From Oreocharis arfaki (taxonomy: Eukaryota; Chordata; Aves; Passeriformes; Paramythiidae), in the NCBI GenBank assembly GCA_013398015.1, contig VZRR01012752.1, forward strand, positions 1,197,680-1,261,679: a stretch of 64,000 nt of DNA, written 5' to 3'. Below are positions 11,673 through 24,261 of this stretch, one piece after another. Each line of letters opens with the position of its first letter. Positions within the stretch are counted from its first letter, which is position 1. A model generated the notes under the pieces. The model searched no databases, was not told where the DNA came from, and saw nothing but the letters and a program-made list of their open reading frames with translations. The position numbers were made by a program, and so were the translations under genes.

Positions 11673-14600
11673 CTGGAGGAAAGAGAATGCAAGAGGAGCT
11701 TCAGTAGATCTTGCCTATTTTCATCTCTTTCCTGAAGGGCTTAACTTGTGCAGCCCGACACACATACAATAAAAGTGGATATAAATTAAAAGGTGATTAC
11801 ATGTTTGTAAATGCACAGAGAGATTTTCTTCATTAACTCAAAATAAATTAATAAACAGAAATATATTTGTCATTTAAGAATTAACTAGAGCTCATCTAGC
11901 CAGTAGACTCTTTCTGCAACAGTAATTTGTTGTGAGATATTTCCAGTCTTGGCTTAAACTGGCAGTGAGTTTCTGCTTGCTTCCTTGGAAATTTATCCAA
12001 TAGTTCAAGCTGCTGGTGGACAGGATAAATTTTGTTTAGGTGTAGCATCCCCTCACATAAGAGGATTCAATCTTAGACACAACACCCTTAAAATCAATGC
12101 ACAGTTTTAATAAAAGTGGTCTTAAACAACGATCCTTACAATCAATTTTTTACTTTTCTTGCAGAATGATTTGACTTCAGCAATTAATCCTAGCCTACAC
12201 CACTCTCCACAGTGGCAGAATATGACCCTGTAGCTTTGCCACGGCCGCTAATAAAGATGTAAAAAAGAAAAAAAATCCAGTTCAGATGCTTATCTGATAT
12301 ATATTAAAACCTTCAAAGCACCATTGTAATTGTAAAATGTTAAACAATCACAAGAACACAGTTGAATTTGCAGTAGAAGGAAGCACAAAGTTTAAATTTG
12401 TATCATGAGAGGACTTAACGAGTTAACTTTGATTTAACTGCTGCTTCTCCAGTGGCTGTAGTCTCCTAGGAATAACCTACTTATCTTAGCACTACAGACA
12501 TGGTTTTGTTGAAGGAATACATACACACTCACTTCACTTGCATGTCAATCACACAACTCTAAGGCGTTTTTTAGCCTTCCTAAATATTAAAAAACCACGA
12601 GCTCCTTAACTGAGGAGGTTCTACTACCTTACTTACCAAAAGAAATGTAATAAAGATGAGTTCAGTGAGCCTCTGTTTAGCATCATGAAAACTAAACTTT
12701 CTGAGTCCTTTTAGCTAGTAAAAATGAATAAACTGAAAAATAAAATTACGTTTCCTCCTTCTCTAGGCTGTACCTCCTACATTTATGATGCATATATTTA
12801 GATGTAATCACATAATTCCAGGACTCTAATCAAGAATAATTAGAAATAATTATATCAACTGTCAACAAGTTATTTGAATAACTGATTTCACATATAGGAG
12901 GAGTAAGGCCTTCTGTAGAACCAGATTGTAAATCAAATTTTTTCCTTTGCTTTATCTGATGAGTGGGGTTTTTTTGTTTTGTTCTTTCACTTCTGGTTTT
13001 AGGGATTTTTACTAGATCCAGAATTGTGATAACAGAAGATTCAGCAATATAAAAATATGTGGGGATAAAAGAAACAGAAAAGTAGGAGAAAAAAAATCTG
13101 TTTCTTAATATTTCTCTGTACAAGTTTATCAAATCCCTTTGTTGCTAAAATTAGGTGAAGAAAATCACAAGAAATTTCAGTAGCAAAATCCCTGGTTTCA
13201 CTATGTGAAACCCTGCACACCAGAAATTAAAGCAGTGGTATCAATGCTCCAGGAGCAGAATTTTGTAAAATGAACCACCATATTAAGAGCTTCCAAGCTT
13301 GGTTCTCAAAAAGACTGAACACTTGCAAGCTTGGTTTCAAGGTCCCAGAAATTCTGGAACAGAGCTAGATTTTGGGCAGGACGTCCTGTGTGGCCATCCC
13401 TCTCTTCAGCTTGCAAACCCTCCCCTCAGGAGGTTCATCACTCCCATCTGGCTTCACCAGCCTTTCCCTGACAAGCATGGGTCTGTGTGTCTGACTTGGT
13501 GCACCTGACCCAGAAGCCAAACTAGGATTGGCGTCTGGATTCCAGCCTGTTTCATACAGTTTGCAGGATCCTGCTTCACAGTTTTGGTTCAAACCCATAT
13601 GCAATGGGAGCTATATTTTTGTTGCAGTGGGTTTGTCTGGGTTGTGTTTTTTATTGGGGCTTTTTGTCATTTTCAGTTGTTTTTTTTTTTTTTTTCAATT
13701 CCAACAGATAGTTCAAAAGACATGACCTTTCCCGTTGGAATGCATTTCTCAGAGTGTGCCTGAAGAGCCGAGCAAAGGCCTTTGAAGAACTTTCTCCAGG
13801 AAAATACAATGTAATTTTTTGTGTTTCCGGCTTTAGAACACTGTATAATTAACATGTGGAATTCACTGAAGGAGAAGATAACAGAGGCCAAGGTCTCATC
13901 TATGTGGACTGTAAGAACATCCATAGTTATAAATAAACAGTCCTCCCCAAAATGATCCTCAATGATATTTTCTATAATTTAGTTACTGATTGACAGATAT
14001 CAGGGAGAAGCTTCCATGGGGAAGAAGAACTCCCAGCTGGGGCCCCAATCTCTGAAACACCTGGTACACAGCTCTATGAGAGAGCAGCTAGCGGGTTAAA
14101 TGGACTGCTTGGGCAGATGTTAAATTTACAAGACTACGCCCAGCTGACATCCCCTTGCAAGTGCATGTGAGATACCTGCAGCTTCTCCTTACTACTGCAG
14201 CTGTTGGCAAAGGTGAGGGTTAGGCAGATTTATGCCACAGAGATGTGAAAGGAGACTGTTCTACTCCCTCTCCCTTCCCCTGCAGACAAACCCAGAGATT
14301 TAAGAGGTTGTGCTTCCAATATTGTAATATTTTTACATTCGCCCTCTTTGCCTTCCCTGTAAGAGAGGCAACTTTGCAAAGCATTCATTGTGTAAGCCAA
14401 TGATCTTATAAAACGGATGTCAGAAGCTAGGTCCCTGAACAGGCAGCCTGCATTGCAAGCATCTGAGCTCCTACTGTTTCTCCTGCCTTCAGGAGCACTC
14501 AAATCCTTTCAATCTTGAATTATTCAGTGAGATGTTTACTATTGACCCGGTAAGGTGACAATAGGTACTTTAGTTTAGAAACCTGGGTTGTTTTCCAACT

Positions 14601-14845
14601 GATGTTCAGCAAATTACTGCTAACAAAATTAATTTACATTGCCAACAATGAGACAGCACTTTCATTTATAAGTATAGCATTTTATAATAGCATTACATTT
14701 ACCAAAGTAGAATTGCACCCAGTACACTAAGATTGCAAGCAGGGTACACGAAATTCTTCCTTATTCTAGTAGCACCTCTGTTAATGCTGGCTTGTATCCC
14801 AGCTGAGAATTGATGGAATAACAGACTCAGTCTTTTTCTTCTCAA
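11673..14845. other. Non-coding stretch, no feature recognised
   Basis: AT-rich DNA with a T16 run at 13680-13695. Frames at 12830-13132 and 14230-14502 (minus) are open but show no convincing splice sites or domains. If a minus-strand gene exists here, this is intron. Confidence 0.4.
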
Positions 14846-14850
14846 CCTAC
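14846..14850. repeat. Target-site duplication, left copy (CCTAC)
   Basis: This 5-bp direct repeat is identical to 15846-15850 and directly abuts the TGTGAG start of the LTR. Confidence 0.7.
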
Positions 14851-15845
14851 TGTGAGAGACTGAAATGTTATGGTTAGTGGCTTAAACATTGTTATGAAGG
14901 ACTTTTTGCCCATTATGGCGAAACTGTATAAAGAAGTTGCAAGCACCTAAGCCTACCCCTCCCTGAATATGCCTCCTGACTGGAACTTTGGGCTGAGTTA
15001 GGCTGCCCAAGGGAACTTAAGATGAAATAAAGGTGACACTGTTGTCCAATTGTCTCAGACCTAGGAAGAAGTAAACAAGGCTGAGGGAAAACAATATATC
15101 CACAAGAAAGCCAAACCCAGCAGCTGTGCTGAGAATTTGTTCTGGCTGGGTTTGGGCTGGGGGAGGCCATAGCCCACAGGCCCATCGGCTGAGGCCAAGT
15201 TTGCACACACTCTCCCCCAAACCAAGGTGGGAGGAGGAGAGTTTCGGGTGTGTGGCGTAACCTCTGGTCAGAAGCACTGCGCACCCATCCTCGCTTACAC
15301 AAACTGTCTCAGCTGTAAAACCTCCCACCCTGGGAAGGCCACATCCACGAGACATTCAAGTGAAGGGCAGCTGAGGGGGTGTCATAATCCATCAAAGACC
15401 CCTGAAGTGCTCCCCAGACTGATTCCTGAGGCCTTGCAGCAGAGGACTGCATGTGATCCAAGTGATGCAACAGATCCGGAGTCTGTTGCAAGAGACAGAG
15501 TCAAACTTGCCCCTCTCTGGGAAGGTACCTGGGCATTTCCACCTGGCCTGAACATACATGGATGCATTGAACTCTATGTTTTGGGTGACCCTCACCACCA
15601 AGAAGATGAGAAAAAGGGGATAAATGGGACACCATCAGGATTCAGGGTGGTGATATTTTCTACTTAATCTGTCTCTCTACCACTCACGTTTTCTCCCCAC
15701 CCTTTCTATCTTTCTTTCTCTCTCTCTCTCCCTCACATTTACTATTAAATAAAATCTGTACTATTGACTTTGGCATATGGTTTTGTTTGCACCTTAATTC
15801 AGGCAGAGGCACCTCTCTAACAATTTTAATTACCAGATTACAACA
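14851..15845 (+). mobile_element. Solo LTR of an endogenous retrovirus, about 1 kb
   Basis: The element runs from TGTGAGAGACTG to CAGATTACAACA, giving TGT...ACA ends, and is bracketed by CCTAC on each side (14846-14850 and 15846-15850). Near its right end are a CT-rich tract (about 15703-15733) and a polyadenylation signal AATAAA at 15748-15753, followed by TCTGTACTATTGACTTTGGC, the usual LTR order in plus orientation. The interior is GC-richer than the flanks. The frames inside it (14913-15302 minus, 15227-15667 plus) belong to the LTR and are not genes. No retroviral gag, pol or env is adjacent. A different right end (CTCTCTAACA at 15822) is possible, but only the chosen ends give a matching duplication. 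The 5-bp duplication favours an ERVL-like origin. Confidence 0.75.
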
Positions 15846-15850
15846 CCTAC
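15846..15850. repeat. Target-site duplication, right copy (CCTAC)
   Basis: Right partner of 14846-14850. It sets the right border of the ~1-kb LTR. Confidence 0.7.
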
Positions 15851-17174
15851 TCTGGAGGAGTTTACTAGACTTGATCTTTTGCTACTGGAGTTTTACCTGC
15901 AAAATGTAGACTTATCATGAAACTGTCTATTGGCTGTTACACTTTGAGTCAAGATACTTATAAAAGTAATCCTTCTGCAAAAAAACCCAATGTAGTAAAT
16001 TGATGAATAATAAAACTTGTGAAGCTCAGATTTAAAGTAAATTTAAGGATAATGATTCACCTCAACAAATATGACTTGAAAGAAGCTCTTCAAAAAATTT
16101 ATTTGCAACTCTTTTTGCCTTCCCTTTATTAAATTCTGTTACGAGTTCTCTTAGCATACTCATCAGCAACAATTAAAGAAGATGTATTTTCATCAGAATT
16201 CTATTCTACTTTAAATCCATTGTTTAGAAATGGTGTTTGCATGCTTGCTGAATTCCTGCTGAGGGGAAGTAGCCCAGAATCAATGCTTGTACTACAGTGG
16301 CTTTCACCCTGGAGAGCTGAGATCTTCAGGTTCTCAGTTTCCAGTTCTACCACTAAGCTGCAGTGGCTATTGCTGCAATGGTCTGAATGCAAAATACCAA
16401 ATATTTCTGAAGATTAAAACTGACAGCCTCATCTCACAGTTTGCTCCCTTAAAGTGAACTTTCTCTCCCTTGAGAGGTGATAAGAAAAAAGCCTTTTTAA
16501 AAGTACGTGCCATAGCAACTACTTGAACCTTAGTCTGGGAATCCAGTAGAAGGTGAATGCTGGTATAATAATAGAGAACTAAGAAAAAAAAGCTTGGTCA
16601 GAAACTGTGGCAAGACCTGTGATAAATAGACTGGATTTGCTCTTCAGAGTTTGTGCCTGCAGGGAGTCTTTTGATTAAAATGCCTCCAAATTTCATCCTG
16701 GTTCTGCTACCTTTATTCATAATGGCAGCACTTATTGGAATACCGACAACCTCACCCAACGCAAGCAGAGTTGAAATTTTGGTCACATGTATTGCTTATC
16801 TTCCCTTCACTGTATTACATTTTAAAATAGTCTGTGACAGTTAAATAAGAAAATCATTTTAAGTTCATTAATTGGACTAAGGTGCTAGCAGAAAAGTAAC
16901 TATCTGATGTGCTTTTAAATGCTTTTGGCTGTGCAGTGCTCACTGAAGGTAGGAGTCTGCCGTGACAGAGGAGGAATCACATATCTTCTCTCACAGAAGA
17001 AAAATATCTGACATCTTAGAGCATCTATAGTTCAAGAAAGAGTTGCATTTATAGAAGTTTGTTGCGGATTGTAAGATGCAAGCACCTGAAAAGTGGTTCT
17101 AGGGAAGTCTTAAAGGCCTTTCCATGTAAATGTGTAAGAAGCCATTAGTGAACACAGCATCTATCAGGCACTTT

Positions 17175-17199
17175 TCATTGGGATCCTGAATCCCAATGA
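17175..17199. repeat. Short perfect inverted repeat
   Basis: The arms TCATTGGGAT (17175-17184) and ATCCCAATGA (17190-17199) are perfectly complementary over 10 bp with a 5-nt spacer CCTGA. No transcript is implied; such short hairpins occur by chance in a window this large. Confidence 0.8.
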
Positions 17200-18919
17200 G
17201 TATTACTAAGTATTACCTCAAAATGAAATGCAGAAGGAAGTTTAACACTACAGCTTGATTTTCCAAACACCACAAGCCCAGAAGAAGAGTTTGGTTACTG
17301 CATTAACATGGCCTTAATTTCAGGACTGCTGCTGAAGTACAGATTCTTCTGATTCCCATGTCCTGAACACCTGCAGATCTGGAACCCTTTATTTCGATGT
17401 CTCAGAATGTTTTTAACAATCTGTTTTAGGATTAAGGCTTCAATTCTCCTCAAGGCAAATAGGGCAGAACTAAAACAAATGCTGACTTTCTTTTCTCATC
17501 AAATGTATGGAGGCTGATCTTCCTCATGATGGGCTGGACCACTGGAGGGTTGTCACTAGAAGTGGAAGAAGCTGTTGTGCTGTGAGACATCCCATACCAC
17601 ATTCTTAAACACTAAGAAAAAAAGACACTCAGGAGCCAAAAGGCCCCTGCATGGTCACTGGGTCTTACATCTCTTGACGTAAATCTCACGGAAGGAAGAG
17701 GGCAAAAGGAAATCTCCTGCTGTGGTTCTCTGTGTGATGGTAGTTGCCTCCTTGAAGGATGAGGGACAGATAATTCCATAAACTCTGTGGATCACCAGGA
17801 GCTCATAGGAGACCTGAAAGTCTAGAGAGTCAATAATCACATTAACACTGCTGATGAGAACAAACCAGGAACAAAGCTTGAACAGCACACCTTGGCCGGC
17901 CACAGTGCCTAAGTTATAGTTAATTTCCTGCTGGGCTTTGGGTCACTACACTCAGTTTTCTCCTGGGCAGAATTCTTTACTCCAGCAAGAGCCCAAAAAC
18001 ATTATGGAAGAGACTCCAGCAGGTTTGTCTCCTTGTGCCCCACACAGTCCTCTGATGCCATCCCAGCTGCCTGTACTCACTTAAGCACTCTTGTTTATCC
18101 TTCTGTCCCATGCAAAGCTATGCAACACATGTCCTCAGTTTCAGGCTATAGAAACAGTATTCTGGTGACCTACAACACCAATATAAGGTACTTTGAACTG
18201 AAAAAAATGTACAAAAGAGTGTAGTCAGGTATTAAAGCCACAAGGCACTGCGTAGGACCTAGGAATCACTTTGAGCCAAATACTTGTAGATATAGCCCGC
18301 TCTGTTCTGCTCTGCTCTGCACTGTGGTGAGCCCTAAGCCACGTAGGCAAGAGCCAGCTGATGCTCCTTGGCCTCAAGACCATATGTTTGCTTCCTGGCT
18401 GTCTTCCACTTGGTAGTGTAGACATAGATTGTGAAACCTGAAACCCCTACAAAGGAGTTATACTGCCAGCTCCACCCACTGGCCACGGTTTCCACAAGAC
18501 TCTGCACTTCAAAACAGCAGAGATTGTCTTACTTTCCTATTCGTGGGCCTGCCTGGAGCTAATACGAGCTTTTCCTACTTAAATTCATGAGCTGGAAGCA
18601 GTAGGAAATGACAGCAGCTATTTTCCTCCCATGTAAAACCAAGAAGCTTCGTGAGCCAGAGTCCAGACTTCCAGACTCTCTTTCCTATGACAACAAAATG
18701 GCATCTTGTCGTAAATGCCAGTGCAGAATTATGTTGTACAAGAAGTTCTTAGATATCCATAACAAAATTAAAATGGGTAAAACCTCACTGATATTATGTC
18801 AGCAGGGTTAGAATACAATGGAGTTAGAGGCAGAAATTGTGGAGCAAATGTTACACTGAGGTTCACTATTTCTTTTTAAAGATTCAGTTATGGTGATGGT
18901 GAGGAATAGTTTTCCTGTG

Positions 18920-18920
18920 N
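18920..18920. other. Ambiguous base (N)
   Basis: The single non-ACGT character in the window, between CCTGTG and AAGCCCCCTT. It marks an unresolved consensus call, not a scaffold gap, since flanking sequence reads through. Confidence 0.95.
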
Positions 18921-21571
18921 AAGCCCCCTTAATTTCAAAGTTATAATAATCCAGAGGGAGGGGGCTGCATTCCCCATTGGAGAGGGGGTTTCTGCTTCAC
19001 TTTAGCAGACGCCTGTCTTTCAAACCAAGACACCTGTGGAGAAGACACCACTTTCCTTTCCCTCCATTTTCATTCTCTTTCCTCCAGGAGATCACTGAAC
19101 CTCATTCCCAGAAAGCAGTCTATGTCATTTTTATCCATACTTCTCTAGAAAAGTAAAGCAAAAAAATAGAAGGTAGAATTTCTTCTTTGTTTCTCAACAA
19201 TTTTTATTTTTGCTTTTTAACTCCTTATGGTATTTGTAAGCACGTTTTACCAGCTTCATGGGAAAGACACCCACTGCAGGGGGGGCAGGCACAACGTGGG
19301 GAGCTGCAATGCAGACCTGCCTCGCTGTTCAAACAGCTTTGACTGCTGGAATCACCTCTGGGCACATTTGCAGGCTCCCTGTGCAAACTCCAGCTGAGCA
19401 CTCACCTCTGTTCTCCCAGCCACACGCACGGATATCACACTGAAATACTCCTATGCTGAGCAGTCGCCTCCCTTGCAGGTAGCTCGGGTGCTGGGAAGAG
19501 TCTTGCTGTGCCAGCAGGCCCTGGGAAGAACCCATCCCCATGCCCAACACTTGCTGATGCTCAAACAACTTCATTTCAGACTGCAGCAGGTACCAAAATC
19601 TCTGTATACATTGCACAGAGCAAACATATATGATAGAGAACTGGAGACAAAGGCTCTACACTGAGAATACCTGCACATCTCACCTCAGCTGCTGAAGCAG
19701 ACAGAAGCAATTTTCAGCAAATACCAACCTGGACAGGGATTTCACCTTCATTATGATAAGTCCCGTATCTTCTCAGCAAGCCTCTGAATAATTTAGTGCC
19801 CTGGTTCTTTCTGTCATTTCACATAAGATATTCAGCTTTTATGGAATACAGATATGAAAAACTAAGTTTTCAGTTCAAAGCTGTTATATTTTTTTTTCTG
19901 ATATGAAAGTGAATGAGAAACCAAGAAAGTATAACTGAAGAATCTGTTTTGAGTGAGGTATTTTATGTTGTCTCTTTACGCCTCCCACAGACAGCTGCAT
20001 GTGACTCAGAAAGATGCTCAGATGTTCACTTCATGGACAAAGTAAAGGATGAAACAAAGATCTTGAGTGGCGTATTTTCTTTTGCAAGCATGAGGTCTTT
20101 TGCTTTTTGGTAGCAAGTATTCATTCATTTCAGGTTTAGTGTCTCCCAGATGCCAAAGAAAGAAGAAAAACAGTTCCCAGTGAGTGACTGTTTGTCTGTG
20201 AAGTACTTAGGGGTGTATATCAGAATGCTCAGAGGATTATTAATACAGAAAATTAGAAAGCAGAGTTTCAGGAGAAGTGAAGAACAACATTTCAATAGGG
20301 CTGGTGAAGCAGACCAGCAGTGCACTCAGCAGTAATTTTCTCTCTATAAAGCATTCAGTATCAACAGCAATCTATTTTTCAGAACAGATTTAGCAGTATC
20401 CAAAATGTCTCTTATTAGAAAAACAAATTTTGGTTTCTGAGCAGCAAGAATCACGTGGACTTTGTCAACTCTAATGTTTATGACTGTATTTCCTGTTTGC
20501 TGATTGTTAGCTCACAGAACCAAGAGAAGGAGGTAGAAGGAAGGTGAATTTTTAGCAATTAGAGATGAAGGACTGTGAGTCTGTAACTCCTAAAAAGAGG
20601 GGGAAAAGTGATACAGAAACACATCAGAGCACAGTGAGAAATCCATCAGACACAGATTTTGTTTGACCCCTGTACTAGTTTCGCAAGTGTTCTAATTGAC
20701 AATAGCTTAAGGCCACAGCTATTCTGTATTCTATTTGATTGGAAGTGCTGAAAAAGAAAACCGACCTGGATTATACCCAGCATTCCTGAGAATAACTGGA
20801 GACGTGGGCAGAACTCAAAACCACACATATATATGTGCATAAATATACACAGAATTGTATCTCTCTGGCTGATTTTAAAAGCTTTTCTCCAGGAGCATGA
20901 AGAGCCAGTGAAAGACTCTTAAATCTCCTGGACTTGAAAACCTGACTTTTCAGCATCCCAGTGCTTATAATACAGTTTTCAATTCTGGGTTTAATGAAAA
21001 AGTTCCCTCTGGTTCAATACACTGCCAGAAAACATGAATTTCATTCTGTGTCTTAACAGCAGAGAGGAGGAGAAGAAAGCAAATGGCCAGAAGAGAGAGT
21101 GAAATCTGTGAGATGGTCTGAAGACGACAAGTTGAAATTCATCCCAAAGAGAAAGGGTTCAAGGTTCTTCTACCAGGCATTGACCATCTGATAGTCTGTA
21201 CAAAATGCTGATGCACTTCAAGTGGCCATTGATGGGATTTCCAGGGTGCCTAGGAGCCTCCTGGCAGACATTTGCCTTGGCTTGAGGATGCCTTCATACT
21301 TTGTGATTAGAATCCACCAAATTTTCATAGCACAGCTGCACACCTGCAAATAATACAATGCCCAAGGCAGAGTCCTGTGAACCCTTGAAAATGTTTTCAG
21401 TGTTTCAGCAGTATTAGGTATTTAAATACCTCTAAAAATAGCCATGTGTCATTTACCGCATCAAGCATGTGACCACCTCTGTTGATTTGGTCTCTGGTTT
21501 GCTTCCTTGCCTTGGATCCATGAGAGAGATGACTATGGCAGCTGGGCCTCATGTAACCAGAGCCAGTTGTA

Positions 21572-22570
21572 AAATCATAGAATAGTTTGGGTTGTAGGAG
21601 ACTTTTAAAAGTCATATAATTCCGAACTCCCTGCAATGAGCAGGGACATCTTCAACCAGATCAGGTTCAGAGCTGCATCCAGCCTGGCCTTGAGTGTTTC
21701 CTGGGATGGAGCATTCCACAATTTTGTGTGCTACTTATTCCAGTGTTCCACCACCATTCTTGTGAAAAATTTATTCCTTATATCTAGTCTAAATCTAATC
21801 TCTTTTAGTTTAAAACCTCCACCCTTTGTCCTGTTACAACAGGCCCTACTAAAATATCTGTCCCCATCTTTCTCATACTCTTTTTAGGTAGTGGAAGGCT
21901 GTAATAAGTTCACCCAGAGTTGTCTTTTCTTCAGGCTGAACAGCCCCAACTCTCTCAGTCTGGCTTCACAGGAGATGTGCATTTTTGTGTCTCTCCTCTG
22001 GATCCCCTCCAGCATGTCTTTCCTATCCTGAGGTCTCTAGAGCTGTACATAATACTCCATGTGGGGTCTCACAAGAGCAGAGTGGAGGAGGAGACTCAGT
22101 AGAGGGGTAGAATCACCTTCCTTGACTTGCTGGTCATGCCTCTTTTGATGTAGCCCTGGAACGCCAGTCGGCGTTCTGGACTGGGGGTGCACACTGTCAG
22201 GTCATGTCTAGTTTTTTATCCACCAGCAGTCCTAGGTCCTTCTTGGCAGGGGTCTTTCTCAAACCCTCATTCCCTAGCCTGTGCTGATACTGAAGGTTGC
22301 CCTGACCCAGGGGCAGCACCTTGCACTTGTCTGTTGAACCTCATGATGTTCCCATGGGGCTGCTTCTTGAGCTTGTCCAGGTCCCTCTGGATGGCATCCT
22401 GTCCTTCAGGAGTGTCAGCTGCATCACTCAGCTTGGTGTCATCTGCAAACTTGCTGTGGGTGCCCTTGATTTCACTCTCTGTGTCATTTATGAAGGTATT
22501 AAACAGTACTGGTCCCAGTGCTGACCCCTGAGGGACACCACTCATCACTGATCTCTGCCTGGACATCAGT
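21572..22570 (-). mobile_element. CR1 LINE, 5'-truncated, with reverse transcriptase remnant
   Basis: This is the longest CR1 copy in the window, inserted in minus orientation. Its 3' end lies at the left, where AAATCATAGAATAGTTTGGG marks the CR1 tail in reverse. The right part codes on the minus strand for a piece of the CR1 ORF2 reverse transcriptase: GVPQGS at about 22539-22522 and the catalytic FADD motif at about 22449-22438, followed by TKL and a DAIQRDLDKL segment. After that the frame degrades before the 3' untranslated portion. The copy is truncated at its 5' side inside the polymerase domain, so no endonuclease or ORF1 is present and it cannot encode a working enzyme. CR1 elements move by target-primed reverse transcription. 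Confidence 0.95.
22267..22566 (-). pseudogene. CR1 reverse transcriptase fragment
   Basis: This is the coding remnant within the CR1 copy, about 100 codons. The GVPQGSALGPVLFN block and the FADDTKL block are the classical palm-domain motifs of LINE reverse transcriptases; the Asp pair binds the catalytic metals. The upstream fingers and endonuclease are missing, and the thumb is lost after the frame breaks down. It is a dead fragment. Confidence 0.92.
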
Positions 22571-24236
22571 AAGACTCTGGACAATGTACAAGGCTCTGCT
22601 TTTGCTTTCAAAATCAGAGCAAATCAGGCAGCCGGTGGTCATCAAGCACCCGGGGTCCCTACGAGTGGACAAGGCAAGAAGTCGTTCCTCAGCCCTTCTG
22701 CTGTACATCAGGGAAGACTTCAAGACTTTCCCTTCCAGCATTCTAGAAGTCTGGCTGTCTGCTACACATACATAACAAGAAAATAAGGATTTACTGAATA
22801 GTTTGTTGAGCTCAGGCAAATCCCACATGGACATGTGCCTTTGCTGGAGCAATTCACCAGAGTAATGAAATGTCAGACCTCATAATTTACATGTAGTGTT
22901 CTCCAACCCACTAAACTCATCTGCAAATTTGCATTGCAACAGTCAGAGGACGCTGAAGGTCAGTCTGTTTTAAAGCACAGGGCTCTAGTTTACCAAGTAG
23001 TAAATACTTAAACAATACTGTCGGGCATGTGTGGGGGGAGATGTTTCCCTGACATTGTATTTGTTTAGCTCATCTCTGCTTTTCCTGGAAATGTTTGAAT
23101 GACAACATGAAAGGCTGTATCCAGCCCTCTATTAAAGATGCTGCTGTCAGAAGTGCAAACAGAAATCTACAAAAAGGCTCACTTGGGGTATCTGACATTG
23201 TTGAACTGATTCCTATTTATGCTGCTCGATTGGCTCTTTGGAGCAGGACTTTGTTGGATTGGATCAGCCAGAAACAGCAGTCCTTGGGGCAGGCAGCTGT
23301 GTAAGAACAGAGTGGGACGATACAGCATTGGTTGGGAGCACACATTTTGCAGGAAGATGGCTAAAGAAAATAACAGAAACTCCACATACCCAGTTTGATC
23401 CCAGAGCCACGTACAGGTGCTACCAGGCAGCCAAGAGTGTGATCTCTGAATCCAACCCTGGAGAGCACATTTTCAGAGTTAGGTGAAATACAAGTGTTCA
23501 AGATCCACCTCCACTTGGTAAAGATCTGAAGGCTGGAATGCTTCAGCTTCCTCTAAAACTTCGAGACATAAGCTTTTACTAAAATAAGAATTGCATGCTG
23601 TAGATATCTGCTACACATGTTCTTCTCTGCATGTGATACTTGCCATAGGTGTCTCTTCAGTTTTTAAAGATAATTTTCTAAACCTTTTCTCTGTGTTCAT
23701 TCTTGCAGCAAGTATCTACTGAGCAAGGCTTTATATTGTTGACAAGATTAAAAACAATAATCAAAGAACCAGAATGAGAAAATAATTGCTGGTTGTGGAC
23801 TTAAATTCCATCAGCTCTTGCCTGTCGGTGTGGGACAACTCTGACCACAGAAGCACTCAGGCAGCTATTGATGAGTGAAAATGTCAAATTTAGCACATTT
23901 ACTGCAAATGTGAGGCAGTTTTAAAAGGTTTATGGAAAAAATTATATAAATTGGGACATGAAAACGAAACAAACAGGGACATGACTCTTTCCCCCACTTC
24001 TGACACATCAAGACCATGGCCATGCGACATGTAAACTGCAGCAATCACAGATCCATGGGTGATGATACATTTCCCTACTCTTATCCTTTCTTTCTCTTTC
24101 TTCCTTTCTTTTCCCTTATACTTGTTCTTAAGTGAGTAATATTTTTCTGCTTTCATATTGATATATTAGTATAGGTAATAACCAAAATGGCTACATACCT
24201 GCTTTCCATTGCAACCAAATTATTCTAAAACAAGCC

Positions 24237-24261
24237 ATATATATATATATATGTGTGTGTT
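24237..24261. repeat. (AT)n(GT)n microsatellite
   Basis: Eight AT units are followed by about four TG units, a compound dinucleotide microsatellite. Confidence 0.9.

Larger units (their letters stand above)
15851..21571. other. Mostly non-coding; weak exon-like frames on the minus strand
   Basis: No gene is called. Two minus-strand frames are exon-like and discussed as findings: 17669-17850 (acceptor TTCTCATCAG, donor GTAAGA) and 18334-18528. An ambiguous base is at 18920. A short perfect hairpin sits at 17175-17199. The patch around 19250-19560 is GC-richer but unassigned. Confidence 0.35.

Noticed and set aside
14913..15667. Frames of 112-146 codons on both strands
   Set aside because: They lie wholly inside the ~1-kb LTR, which is non-coding regulatory sequence of the element.
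16653..16844. Plus-strand frame with a hydrophobic, signal-peptide-like start (MPPNFILVLLPLFIMAAL)
   Set aside because: It is only 63 codons, has no splice donor after the hydrophobic part, and the opposite strand is open over the same bases. A chance AT-rich hydrophobic frame is more likely.
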